Source: Lachnospiraceae bacterium
Lineage (GTDB): Bacteria; Bacillota; Clostridia; Lachnospirales; Lachnospiraceae
Assembly (NCBI GenBank): GCA_017518735.1
Contig: JAFWTY010000040.1
Location: 1 to 64,000, forward strand
DNA: 64,000 bases
Direction of reading: 5' to 3'
The position numbers and the translations under genes were made by a program. This document shows positions 35,193 to 42,940 of the stretch, piece by piece. Under the pieces are notes generated by a model that had not been told where the DNA came from, did not search any database, and saw nothing but the letters and a program-made list of their open reading frames with translations. The first letter of the stretch is position 1; each line of letters begins with the position of its first letter.

Positions 35193-36934
35193 TTATTCAT
35201 AATCGGTCAGGATAAATTCAATATTGGTATGACCCTGAAACTCATTCAGGTCCGGGAAATAGGCAATCTTGAGTGAAACCTTTTTCCCGCGGTACAGTCC
35301 TTCGGCCGTACCCTCTCCGAATGTCTGATCAAGGTATTCATGAAAGACATCCAGTTTTCGGAAGAGTTTCAGTTTGTAAGTCTTATCTCCGTATGCCGGC
35401 TCTCTTACGGTAAAAATGCCGACGTCCTTATTCTTTCCGACGATTCGCCCGTCCACAAACTCGATTCCCTTCCTTGCAAAAACAGGCTTTTCGTTCATAA
35501 CTCCGTAAGGCTCGAGTTTTTCCAAATCGTGAATCAGTTTTTCCGTCACGTAGGCAAACGGCATATCCGCATCAATCTGAAGCTCCGGTGTTAATACCTC
35601 TTCGGAAAGGTCTGCCTCTTCGTTCAGTTTCCGGCGAAGCGTCTCCAGGTTTTCTTCGGGCATCGTAATGCCTGCTGCCATGGCGTGTCCGCCGAATTTA
35701 TCAAAAAGGTCCTTGCAGGCAGACAGTTTTTCATACATGTCATACCCTTCGATGCTGCGTCCGGATCCTTTGATTTTTCCATCCTCCGTCACGGTAAAAC
35801 AGATGGTCGGACGATAGAATACTTCTTTTACTCTTCCTGCCACAAGACCGGTGATACTCTCATGAATATCCGGCATCAAGAGAACAATGACCGAATCGTC
35901 TTTACAGGTCTCTTCTACGAAATGAACGGCATCCTCCTGGCCTTTTGCGGTCAGGTCCTTTCGTTCCTCGTTCATCTGCTTTAACAGCACGGCAAGTTCC
36001 CTTGCACGGTTTCCTTCTTTGCACATCAAAAGTTCGAGTGCGTTTGAAGCAGAATCGATACGTCCCGTAGCATTGATACAGGGGCCCAAAATGAAACCGA
36101 TGGAATGCGACGAAAGCTTCTTTTCCCAAAGATCCGTCTCGTGAATCAGCGCATCCAGTCCCGGATTGATCCCGTCCATAAGTGGCTTAAACAGAATTTC
36201 ACAATTGAACGGTTCTCTGCATTTAAGGGCATTACATCTCCGACGGTTGCAAAACCTGCCAGAATACGAAGTTCCGTCCGAAGTCTTCTCTCTTCTTCGC
36301 CCGAAGGTTCGCCAAGCAGCCCGCAAACCACCTTATAAGCCACGTAAGCTCCGCAGATTTCACGGTTTGCGTACGCATTCTCTTTTCTCTTCGGATCCAC
36401 TACCGCAACGGCATTCGGAATGATTTCCGGTACCTCGTGGTGATCCGTAACCACAACGGTAATTCCATACGAATTTGCCAGTTCCACGGCCTCAAAAGCC
36501 GCAATCCCGTTATCGCAGGTAATAATGGCTTCTATGCCGTTTTCCTTTGCCTGTTCGATCAGATTTGTATTCAATCCGTATCCGTCCAGGACACGGTGCG
36601 GAATCACATAATCCGCGTCCACACCGAGTGCGGCAAATGCTTTTAACAGAATTGCCGTGGCGCATACTCCGTCGATATCATAGTCGCCGATGACACGGAC
36701 TTTTTTCTTCTCATCTCGAAAGCGAAGAATCTCTTCTCTCGCCTTTTCAAGGTCCGGAAGGCCTTCCGCCTTCTCAAAAACAGCCTCTTCCATAGATAGA
36801 AACTCTCTGATTTTTTCTTCCGTGTCATATCCGCGGTTTACTAATACCCGGATTGCCACAGGGTCGAGTAAAAACTCACGGGAAAGCGTTTCATAATCTG
36901 CCGGTATGCGTTTGAGAGTCCATTTTTTCTTCAT
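35193..36934 (-). pseudogene. recJ: recJ single-strand DNA exonuclease, interrupted by a one-base frameshift
   Basis: Two overlapping minus-strand frames together encode one RecJ of about 580 residues, the usual family length. The first (36934 to 36146) holds DYDIDGVCA, the DHH motif VTDHHE and NRSIVKFCL, then runs out of frame and stops. The second continues from KPLMDGINPGLDALIHE to the end, with the DHHA1 motif GGHAMAAG. The switch is at 36191-36186, where TTTAAG is read; one extra A (TTTAAAG) would restore a continuous protein. No classic slippery heptamer is visible. Both halves are otherwise undamaged, so the change is recent or a sequencing error. If real, 5'-3' single-strand resection would be lost. 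Confidence 0.88.
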
Positions 36935-36956
36935 GAACAAAGCTCCGTTTTTTCGA

Positions 36957-36987
36957 AAATTCCCCCGAGGATTTCCCGGGGGAATTT
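36957..36987 (-). terminator. hairpin between secDF and recJ
   Basis: An 11-bp GC-rich stem (AAATTCCCCCG / CGGGGGAATTT) with a 9-base loop is followed by four T on the minus strand. A second small perfect hairpin (ATTTCGAA / TTCGAAAT) lies at 37001-37020, right after the secDF stop. Together they probably end the secDF transcript, though the T-run is short. Confidence 0.65.
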
Positions 36988-37035
36988 GAATTTGTCAATC
37001 ATTTCGAAACCATTCGAAATCAACCAAATCAAAAA

Positions 37036-39543
37036 CTATACATAATTCTTGTCCGGATCGTCATCATCTTCCACTGCGATCGCTTTTGTCTTCTTACGAA
37101 GGGAATACCAGAAGAAGCCTGCCAGACAGATGGAGGAATAGCATCCGCAACCGATACCGATCATCAAAGGAAGTGCAAATTCACGGATCGATGTAACACC
37201 TAAGATGTAAAGCATGAGTACCATTGCAAAGGTGGTAAGGGAAGTGAAAATGCTTCGTGACAATGTCTGCGAAATACTCATGTTTACAATATCTTTTAAG
37301 GTAACGTCTTCCATATTGTCTGCGTTTTTCTTAGAACGTCTCTTTGCGGAAGCGATTCGGAGTTTCTCCGCCGCATCCTTCTTATTCTCACGGACACGGT
37401 CAAAGATAACGATGGTTGCGTTAATCGAGTAACCGACTATGGTCAGCATACATGCAATGAAGGTCGAACTTACGGATACTCTTGCAATCGCATAGAAGGC
37501 AAGTACCACAAGTACGTCATGTACCAGCGCAAGAACGGAAGAAATACCGAAACGATAGTCGCTGAATCGAAGCCAAATGTAAATCAACATACATACAACT
37601 GCGATACTGACGGAAATGATGGAATTTCTTCTCATCTCTCCGGATACCGTTGCGGAAATGGTTTCGGAAGTAATGGTTCCTTCATCCACACCGTACTCTC
37701 CGGTAAAGAGATTGCTCAGTTCGTTACGCTCATCCTCATTTAAGGTTCTGGTCTTTACGATAATCTGATTATCGCCTTCCACCTTCTGAATCTGTACGTT
37801 ACCGTCTCCGGTAATGGCCTCGATGGAAGGAGTGATTTTTTCATCGATTTCTTCGATGCTCATGTCTTCGTTCAGGGTAGCCGTTGTGGAGGTACCGCCT
37901 AAGAACTCAAGGCTGTAGTCCAGTGCATTGCCGGATTTTACCTTGAAGATTACCATAACCACAACACCGGCGATGATAACCGCTGCGGAGATGAGGCTGA
38001 AGATTTTTCCCTTGGATAAGAAGTCTACTGTCTTTCTCTTCTTTGCAACACCGAAGAGCTTCTCGCTCTTTAATCCGATTGCAATGAAACCGTTGATCAG
38101 GATTCTGGTGATGAAAAGTGCGGTAATCATGGAAAGCACGATACCGAGTGCAAGAGTCTGTGCGAAACCTCTTACGGAACCGGTTCCCATAAACATCAAT
38201 ACAACAGCCGCAATCAAGGTGGTGATGTTACCGTCAAGGATGGCGGACAATGCCTTTTTGAAACCGATATCCACGGAAGACTGCAGGGTCTTTCCGGTTG
38301 CCAGTTCCTCACGGATTCTGGCAAAAATAATTACGTTTGCATCCACGGCCATACCGATGGAAAGAATGATACCGGCGATACCGGGAAGGGTTAATGTAAA
38401 GTATTCGTTAAAGATGGATAACGCTCCGACAATCAGGAACGTATATAATATCAAAGCAATCACTGCCGCAAAACCGGGCAGGAAGTATACACCGATCATA
38501 ATCAGTGCAACGATACCGAAACCAATCACACCTGCAAGCAAACTGGTCTTGATTGCATTGGAACCAAGCTGTGCACCTACGATGTTGGAACGAACTTCCT
38601 GTAAGGTAAGTTTCAAAGCACCGATACGGATCTTGGATGCAAGTCTGTCTGCATCTTCGTAGCTGCTCATACCGGAAACTACTGCTTCACCGTTTGTGAT
38701 GACAGCGTTTACACGAGGTACGGAAATAAAGGAACCGTCATAGTAGATTGCAATGGTTGCTCCCGTTGCATATGCAGCCGTGGTAGCATCTGCAAATGCC
38801 TGGGTTCCTTTTGCATTCAGGGAAAGGTTTACAACGTTTTCCACAATACCGCTCTGCTGATCCTGAATCGTGGTAGCCTTTGAGGATGTTACATCGCTTC
38901 CTTCAAGGATGATGGAGCCGTCTGCCTTCAGTTCTTCAATGGACTTAAGAAGCATATACTGGGGGTTTATATCCTGTGCCTGTCCGAGCGGATAGGTCAC
39001 TGCATTTCCGTTCTCGTCAAGAAGTGCATCCCAGGTGGTATTGTCAAAGTATACAGCCGAATTGTCTCCGGTGTAGAAGAACTCATTGCCCTTCTCATCG
39101 AAGTAAACATACTGTCCGGTCAATGTATATTTCGGAGAATAGTTGTAGTTTCCTTCGGAGTCTGTCTGCGCAATGAAATATAAGCTACCCGGCTTACCGA
39201 GTTCCTTTAAAATCGTGTCCGCATCCGAGACACCGGGAATTTCGATCGTAATACGGTCGGTACCTTCCTGATATACCTGTGCTTCCGTGGAGTAGGACTC
39301 CGCTTTCATTTTCAACTTATAAATCGTATCGTTTAAGTCTTCTTTTGTAGGCGCTTCATCTCCCACGATCTCGTAAGTGATGCTGACACCGCCGGCAAGA
39401 TCCAGACCCTGCTTTACATTGTAAGCAGAACCGATTTTCTTCTCTCCGATACCGAATAAAGCCACATAACCCATTCCGCACGTAAGTGCAAGAATCAGTA
39501 ACAGTGCAATGATTTTACCGGCTTTCTTTTCTTTCTTTCCCAT
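37036..39543 (-). CDS. secDF: SecDF fused protein-export membrane protein
   Basis: A proton-driven accessory of the Sec translocon. A single 835-residue chain carries both SecD and SecF. The SecD part has the first membrane helix, GLDLAGGVSITYE, an extracellular P1 domain and five membrane segments; the SecF part repeats this layout from about residue 520, with SLEFLGGTSTTA. Fusion of the two genes occurs in several Firmicutes. The ATG at 39543 has a GGAGGACC site. It lies next to recJ, a conserved association in Clostridia. Confidence 0.96.
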   Translation of the reverse strand: MGKKEKKAGKIIALLLILALTCGMGYVALFGIGEKKIGSAYNVKQGLDLAGGVSITYEIVGDEAPTKEDLNDTIYKLKMKAESYSTEAQVYQEGTDRITIEIPGVSDADTILKELGKPGSLYFIAQTDSEGNYNYSPKYTLTGQYVYFDEKGNEFFYTGDNSAVYFDNTTWDALLDENGNAVTYPLGQAQDINPQYMLLKSIEELKADGSIILEGSDVTSSKATTIQDQQSGIVENVVNLSLNAKGTQAFADATTAAYATGATIAIYYDGSFISVPRVNAVITNGEAVVSGMSSYEDADRLASKIRIGALKLTLQEVRSNIVGAQLGSNAIKTSLLAGVIGFGIVALIMIGVYFLPGFAAVIALILYTFLIVGALSIFNEYFTLTLPGIAGIILSIGMAVDANVIIFARIREELATGKTLQSSVDIGFKKALSAILDGNITTLIAAVVLMFMGTGSVRGFAQTLALGIVLSMITALFITRILINGFIAIGLKSEKLFGVAKKRKTVDFLSKGKIFSLISAAVIIAGVVVMVIFKVKSGNALDYSLEFLGGTSTTATLNEDMSIEEIDEKITPSIEAITGDGNVQIQKVEGDNQIIVKTRTLNEDERNELSNLFTGEYGVDEGTITSETISATVSGEMRRNSIISVSIAVVCMLIYIWLRFSDYRFGISSVLALVHDVLVVLAFYAIARVSVSSTFIACMLTIVGYSINATIVIFDRVRENKKDAAEKLRIASAKRRSKKNADNMEDVTLKDIVNMSISQTLSRSIFTSLTTFAMVLMLYILGVTSIREFALPLMIGIGCGCYSSICLAGFFWYSLRKKTKAIAVEDDDDPDKNYV

Positions 39544-39665
39544 TTGGTCCTCCAGAATCTTTCTAAACTGTATTTTCGAATTGTGCCTTAAAAAGGCTCG
39601 AATTTTCTCTCTTTTTCGTGTTCAGTTCTCCCACAAAAAACCAGAATATAGTATAGCACAAATCA

Positions 39666-39698
39666 CGGGAGAATAAAAGCAAAACCTTTATTCTCCCG
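39666..39698 (-). terminator. strong hairpin after the CorC-type gene
   Basis: A perfect 12-bp stem (CGGGAGAATAAA / TTTATTCTCCCG) with a 9-base loop lies 18 bases after the stop. The downstream minus strand (TGATTTGTGC) is poor in T, so termination may be weak and the structure may mainly protect the mRNA end. The rest of the 173-base gap up to secDF shows no convincing promoter. Confidence 0.5.
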
Positions 39699-39716
39699 CA
39701 TGTTTTCTTTGATATT

Positions 39717-41018
39717 CTATTCTGCCTCTTTGACGGCTTCTTTCGCCTCTTCCAAAGGCGGCAGTTTTAAGATCACTTCCGCCACACGATTATGGCTTAC
39801 ACGCTTTGCAATCAGCGTTTCTCCGCTCTCCAGTACCACCTGTTCTCCCTTCCCCGGCAGTCTGTCGTCCAAAAGCTCGATCATGAGTCCGCCGATGGAA
39901 TCATAGTCTTCGCTCTCAAAATGACAGCCCAAGGAGCTGTTGATATCGTCCAGCTTCATGTTTCCGGGAAGCAGATATACGTTTTCGGAGCGTTTTTGAA
40001 TCCAGCTCTCCTCTTCTTCGTCGAATTCGTCACGGATTTCGCCCACAATCTCCTCTAAGAGGTCTTCCAGCGTAATCATACCTTCGGTAGCACCATATTC
40101 GTTTAATACCATGGCCACGCCGGCACCCGAAGCACGAAGTTCCATCAAAAGATCCGATGTCTTCTTGTATTCATACGTATAGAACGGTTCTCTCATGATG
40201 TCTTCCGGCTTGAAATTGGCCTTATCCTGCTCATCCAAGAGCAAAAATTCCTTCATGTTGATAATGCCGACCACGTTGTCGGTGTTTTCGTGGTAGACGG
40301 GAAGACGTGTATACATGTTCTTTTTGAATAATTTGCGGACCTCCTCGTAGCTTGCGGTATCCTCCGCCATAACGAGGTCGATTCTCGGAATCATAATCTC
40401 TTTCGCATCGGAATCGCCGAAATCCACCACGTTGTTGATCATCTCGCGTTCTTCTTTTTCGATGACGCCCTCTTCATGAGAAGCTTCCACGATGGTTCGG
40501 AGTTCGTTTTCCGTAATGAGCGTTTTTTTCTTGTTCGGATCGATTCCGAAAATACGCATGAAAACATAGGCAATTTTATCCACAACAAAAATGATGGGCG
40601 TTAAAACCACCATCAAAACACGTACCACTGGCGCATAGACGATTACGATGCGCTCGGCATTTAAGTTTGCCCATGTTTTGGGAATGATTTCGCCGAAAAG
40701 CAAAACCACGAAGGTCAACACTCCTGTTCCGACACTAACAGCCCAGGGAAGCCCCGTGCTGACGGCAATTGTTGTGACAAGTGCGGAGGCGGAAATGTTG
40801 GCGATATTGTTTCCAATCAGAATGGTACTTAAGAATTTCGCGTATGAATCTAAAATTTTCTGGACAATGACTGCTTTCTTGTTTCCTTCCTCAACCATCG
40901 TACGAATCCTCATCGGATTCGCAGAGGAAAATGCCATTTCACAGGAAGAAAAAAATGCCGAAAGCAAAATCAGTAATACTGTTGCAACTATCTGTCCAAT
41001 TAATATCGGATCTGGCAA
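39717..41018 (-). CDS. HlyC/CorC-type membrane protein with DUF21, CBS and CorC domains
   Basis: A membrane protein of the CorC/HlyC (TlyC) family, linked to magnesium or metal homeostasis. It has a DUF21 domain with about four membrane segments (1-165), two CBS domains (about 200-330), and a C-terminal transporter-associated domain that ends in a Glu/Ala-rich tail. The annotated frame can begin at TTG 41039, but the AAAGGAG site fits TTG 41018 (Leu-Pro-Asp-Pro), which I chose. It follows the sirtuin-like gene. Confidence 0.88.
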   Translation of the reverse strand: MPDPILIGQIVATVLLILLSAFFSSCEMAFSSANPMRIRTMVEEGNKKAVIVQKILDSYAKFLSTILIGNNIANISASALVTTIAVSTGLPWAVSVGTGVLTFVVLLFGEIIPKTWANLNAERIVIVYAPVVRVLMVVLTPIIFVVDKIAYVFMRIFGIDPNKKKTLITENELRTIVEASHEEGVIEKEEREMINNVVDFGDSDAKEIMIPRIDLVMAEDTASYEEVRKLFKKNMYTRLPVYHENTDNVVGIINMKEFLLLDEQDKANFKPEDIMREPFYTYEYKKTSDLLMELRASGAGVAMVLNEYGATEGMITLEDLLEEIVGEIRDEFDEEEESWIQKRSENVYLLPGNMKLDDINSSLGCHFESEDYDSIGGLMIELLDDRLPGKGEQVVLESGETLIAKRVSHNRVAEVILKLPPLEEAKEAVKEAE

Positions 41019-41061
41019 AACATACTCCTTTAATAACAACCGGCAAAATCACTTTGCCTTT

Positions 41062-41781
41062 TTACACCAGTTTGGGCAGGACGTCCTTTGGTGACTCTAA
41101 AATAACATAATCCGCATATTTATCGGTAAAATGCGGTTCTTTATGAATGACAACCAGCTTGTTTCCGTCGTAGTGGCCGGTAATATATCGCATCTTGGAT
41201 CCGGAAAGATTGGTTCCCAAAACCAGCACCATATCCGCATTTCTGCAAGCCAGAGTTGCCTGCGTATACAGGTCATTCTGCACTTTTTCACTGTGCAGAC
41301 GAATGTTGGGACGGATTGCGGACTTGCACTCGTCACAGAGGGGTACCCCCTTTTCCTGCATAAAGAATTCCAGGGAATACTTCTTCTTGCAGGTCGGACA
41401 GTAATTGTCGTAGATATTGCCCGCAAGTTCAATGACATTGCGAAGTCCCGCACGGTATTCCAGTCCGTAAATGTTAAAGCTGATGATCTCTTTTAACTTA
41501 CCGGCCTCCTGAAGCTTCTTCAGGGCCTCATAGGTTTCGCTCGGCTCCGGAAACTTACGCAGTACTTCTTTTTTGTAAAAATTGTAAAAATACACTTTTC
41601 GCGCGGTTAACTCACCCGCAGAAAGCATTTCTTCCGGGCTCTTGCCGTATTCTTTTTCAATTCGGTACAGATTGTCGGCGTCCCACAAATCAACGCCCCC
41701 GCACTCTACCATGGCCTCCTGCCCGGTAATGCAGACAATCTGATTTGATTCTTCAATCAGTTTCTTAATATCCTGACTCAC
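41062..41781 (-). CDS. degenerate sirtuin-like protein, predicted non-catalytic
   Basis: The fold is that of a Sir2 NAD-dependent deacylase, but the key residues are missing. The NAD loop GAGIS is GQEAM (residues 20-24), the PDFR-like segment is VDLW, the TQNID motif is SFNIY (101-105), and the catalytic His of the VIELHG motif is Ala120 (VIELAG). The structural zinc site is intact: Cys128, 131, 149 and 152. The C-terminal GTNLSGSK and IHKEPHF segments also follow the family. The length, 239 residues, is normal. It starts with GTG behind AGGGG. Loss of all catalytic motifs while the zinc and fold motifs remain suggests a binding or scaffold role. It lies between the L,D-transpeptidase and CorC-type genes. 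Confidence 0.85.
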   Translation of the reverse strand: MSQDIKKLIEESNQIVCITGQEAMVECGGVDLWDADNLYRIEKEYGKSPEEMLSAGELTARKVYFYNFYKKEVLRKFPEPSETYEALKKLQEAGKLKEIISFNIYGLEYRAGLRNVIELAGNIYDNYCPTCKKKYSLEFFMQEKGVPLCDECKSAIRPNIRLHSEKVQNDLYTQATLACRNADMVLVLGTNLSGSKMRYITGHYDGNKLVVIHKEPHFTDKYADYVILESPKDVLPKLV

Positions 41782-41823
41782 ACAAACATCCCCTTTTATT
41801 TACACACCGTTTCCGTCCGGCTA

Positions 41824-42777
41824 CTACTGTAACCAGGGATTCAACGGGTTCGGATCGGTTGGATCCCAACCACGTCTCGGATCACTTGCCGAAATCTTTC
41901 CTACCTCAGGTCTTCCGAGAGGTCCCGGATTTGTAGGATCGTCGTAGATTTCCACTACAGTTCCGACCGGACAGTTGGTATAAATCCAGTTTGCATCTCC
42001 TGCCTGTAAACGGATGCAACCGTGGGAACAGATTGTTCCGAGACGGTTATATGCGCCCCAGTCAAGGCTTCCTTCGTTGGTTCCGTTGTACATTACGGAG
42101 TGGAACCAGATTCTGTTTACGATTCTCTTTGCATACTGACCATATTGTCCTGCATCAAAAGCAAGCCATCTTGCATTCTGTGCGGATTTGAATACACCAA
42201 GCGGAGTATCTCTTCCCGGAGAACAGATGAATGCCTTGCAGGGAATCGTATAGTTTCCGTTTTCGTCTGCGCCGTATACGGTTACCGTACAAGCCGCGCG
42301 ATTGATTTTAATATAATACGGATACGGAACATTTAAGTTCACGTTTCCGACCGAAAGCTTCACTTCACCGGGATAAGCCAGTCTTCCTTCGCCTCTTCCG
42401 AACTTCACATAGTGATTCCAAAGAGAGGGAGCACTGTCACCCAATGCCGCTACCACATCCGGATTGCTCTGCGCATAAAAGGTCGGATCGAATAAAGTGC
42501 CGTCACTCATGACAAGAATGCTTCCCACCGCACTCGGAGATGCAGTGCAGATACGTCCTTCATTTCTTCCAAACGTTACATAGTGCTTCCATAACAGACC
42601 GCCGTTGTATCCGAAGGCCGTCTTTAAATCCGGGTAAGTTTCCGCATAGTATACAGGATCAAAAACCGTTCCGTCCGGCATGGCAAGCGGAGCAGCTTTT
42701 GCGGAAATTTTGCCCGTAAGGAAAATACCTGCGGTAAGTATTAAAAGAACGAGTAATCGCATCCAACCCTTTTTCAT
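41824..42777 (-). CDS. secreted L,D-transpeptidase (YkuD) with two surface repeats
   Basis: An extracytoplasmic enzyme expected to cross-link peptidoglycan or attach proteins to it. An N-terminal signal segment (about 6-28) is followed by two copies of a 40-residue repeat (about 34-75 and 91-132) with the pattern DGTxFDPxxYAxxxPD ... FGRxEGR, seen on Lachnospiraceae surface proteins. The YkuD domain (about 150-290) has the catalytic motif SHGCIR with Cys254 and an upstream His226. A Pro-rich tail ends the chain. ATG 42777 has a perfect GGAGGG site; a longer in-frame start is rejected. It is divergent from the cellulase gene. Confidence 0.93.
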   Translation of the reverse strand: MKKGWMRLLVLLILTAGIFLTGKISAKAAPLAMPDGTVFDPVYYAETYPDLKTAFGYNGGLLWKHYVTFGRNEGRICTASPSAVGSILVMSDGTLFDPTFYAQSNPDVVAALGDSAPSLWNHYVKFGRGEGRLAYPGEVKLSVGNVNLNVPYPYYIKINRAACTVTVYGADENGNYTIPCKAFICSPGRDTPLGVFKSAQNARWLAFDAGQYGQYAKRIVNRIWFHSVMYNGTNEGSLDWGAYNRLGTICSHGCIRLQAGDANWIYTNCPVGTVVEIYDDPTNPGPLGRPEVGKISASDPRRGWDPTDPNPLNPWLQ

Positions 42778-42818
42778 TTCAGACCCTCCATAATTATACA
42801 CGCAAAGGATGTCTTTAT

Positions 42819-42846
42819 ATTTTATCACAAAAAAGACACAATTCAA
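42819..42846 (-). promoter_or_regulatory. candidate promoter of the L,D-transpeptidase operon
   Basis: On the minus strand, TTGAAT (42846-42841) and TAAAAT (42824-42819) are 16 bases apart, with an extended -10 TGA directly before the -10. It predicts a 35-base leader. A TATAAT nearer the gene (42798-42793) is too close to the ribosome binding site. Confidence 0.5.
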
Positions 42847-42940
42847 ACGAAAAATAGTGAAGAAACCGTATTCTCTATTTTCTTTTTAGAACCTTTCGTA
42901 TAAAATGTTAGACAGGGTAAAATTCATAGGAGGGAAATCC

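Noticed and set aside
36146-36200. Programmed -1 frameshifting in recJ
   Set aside because: The site TTTAAG does not form an X-XXY-YYZ slippery heptamer in the upstream frame, and RecJ is not known to be recoded; mutation or sequencing error is simpler.
37928-38662. Plus-strand open frame of 244 codons
   Set aside because: Antisense to the SecDF fusion gene, with no start signal; a shadow frame.
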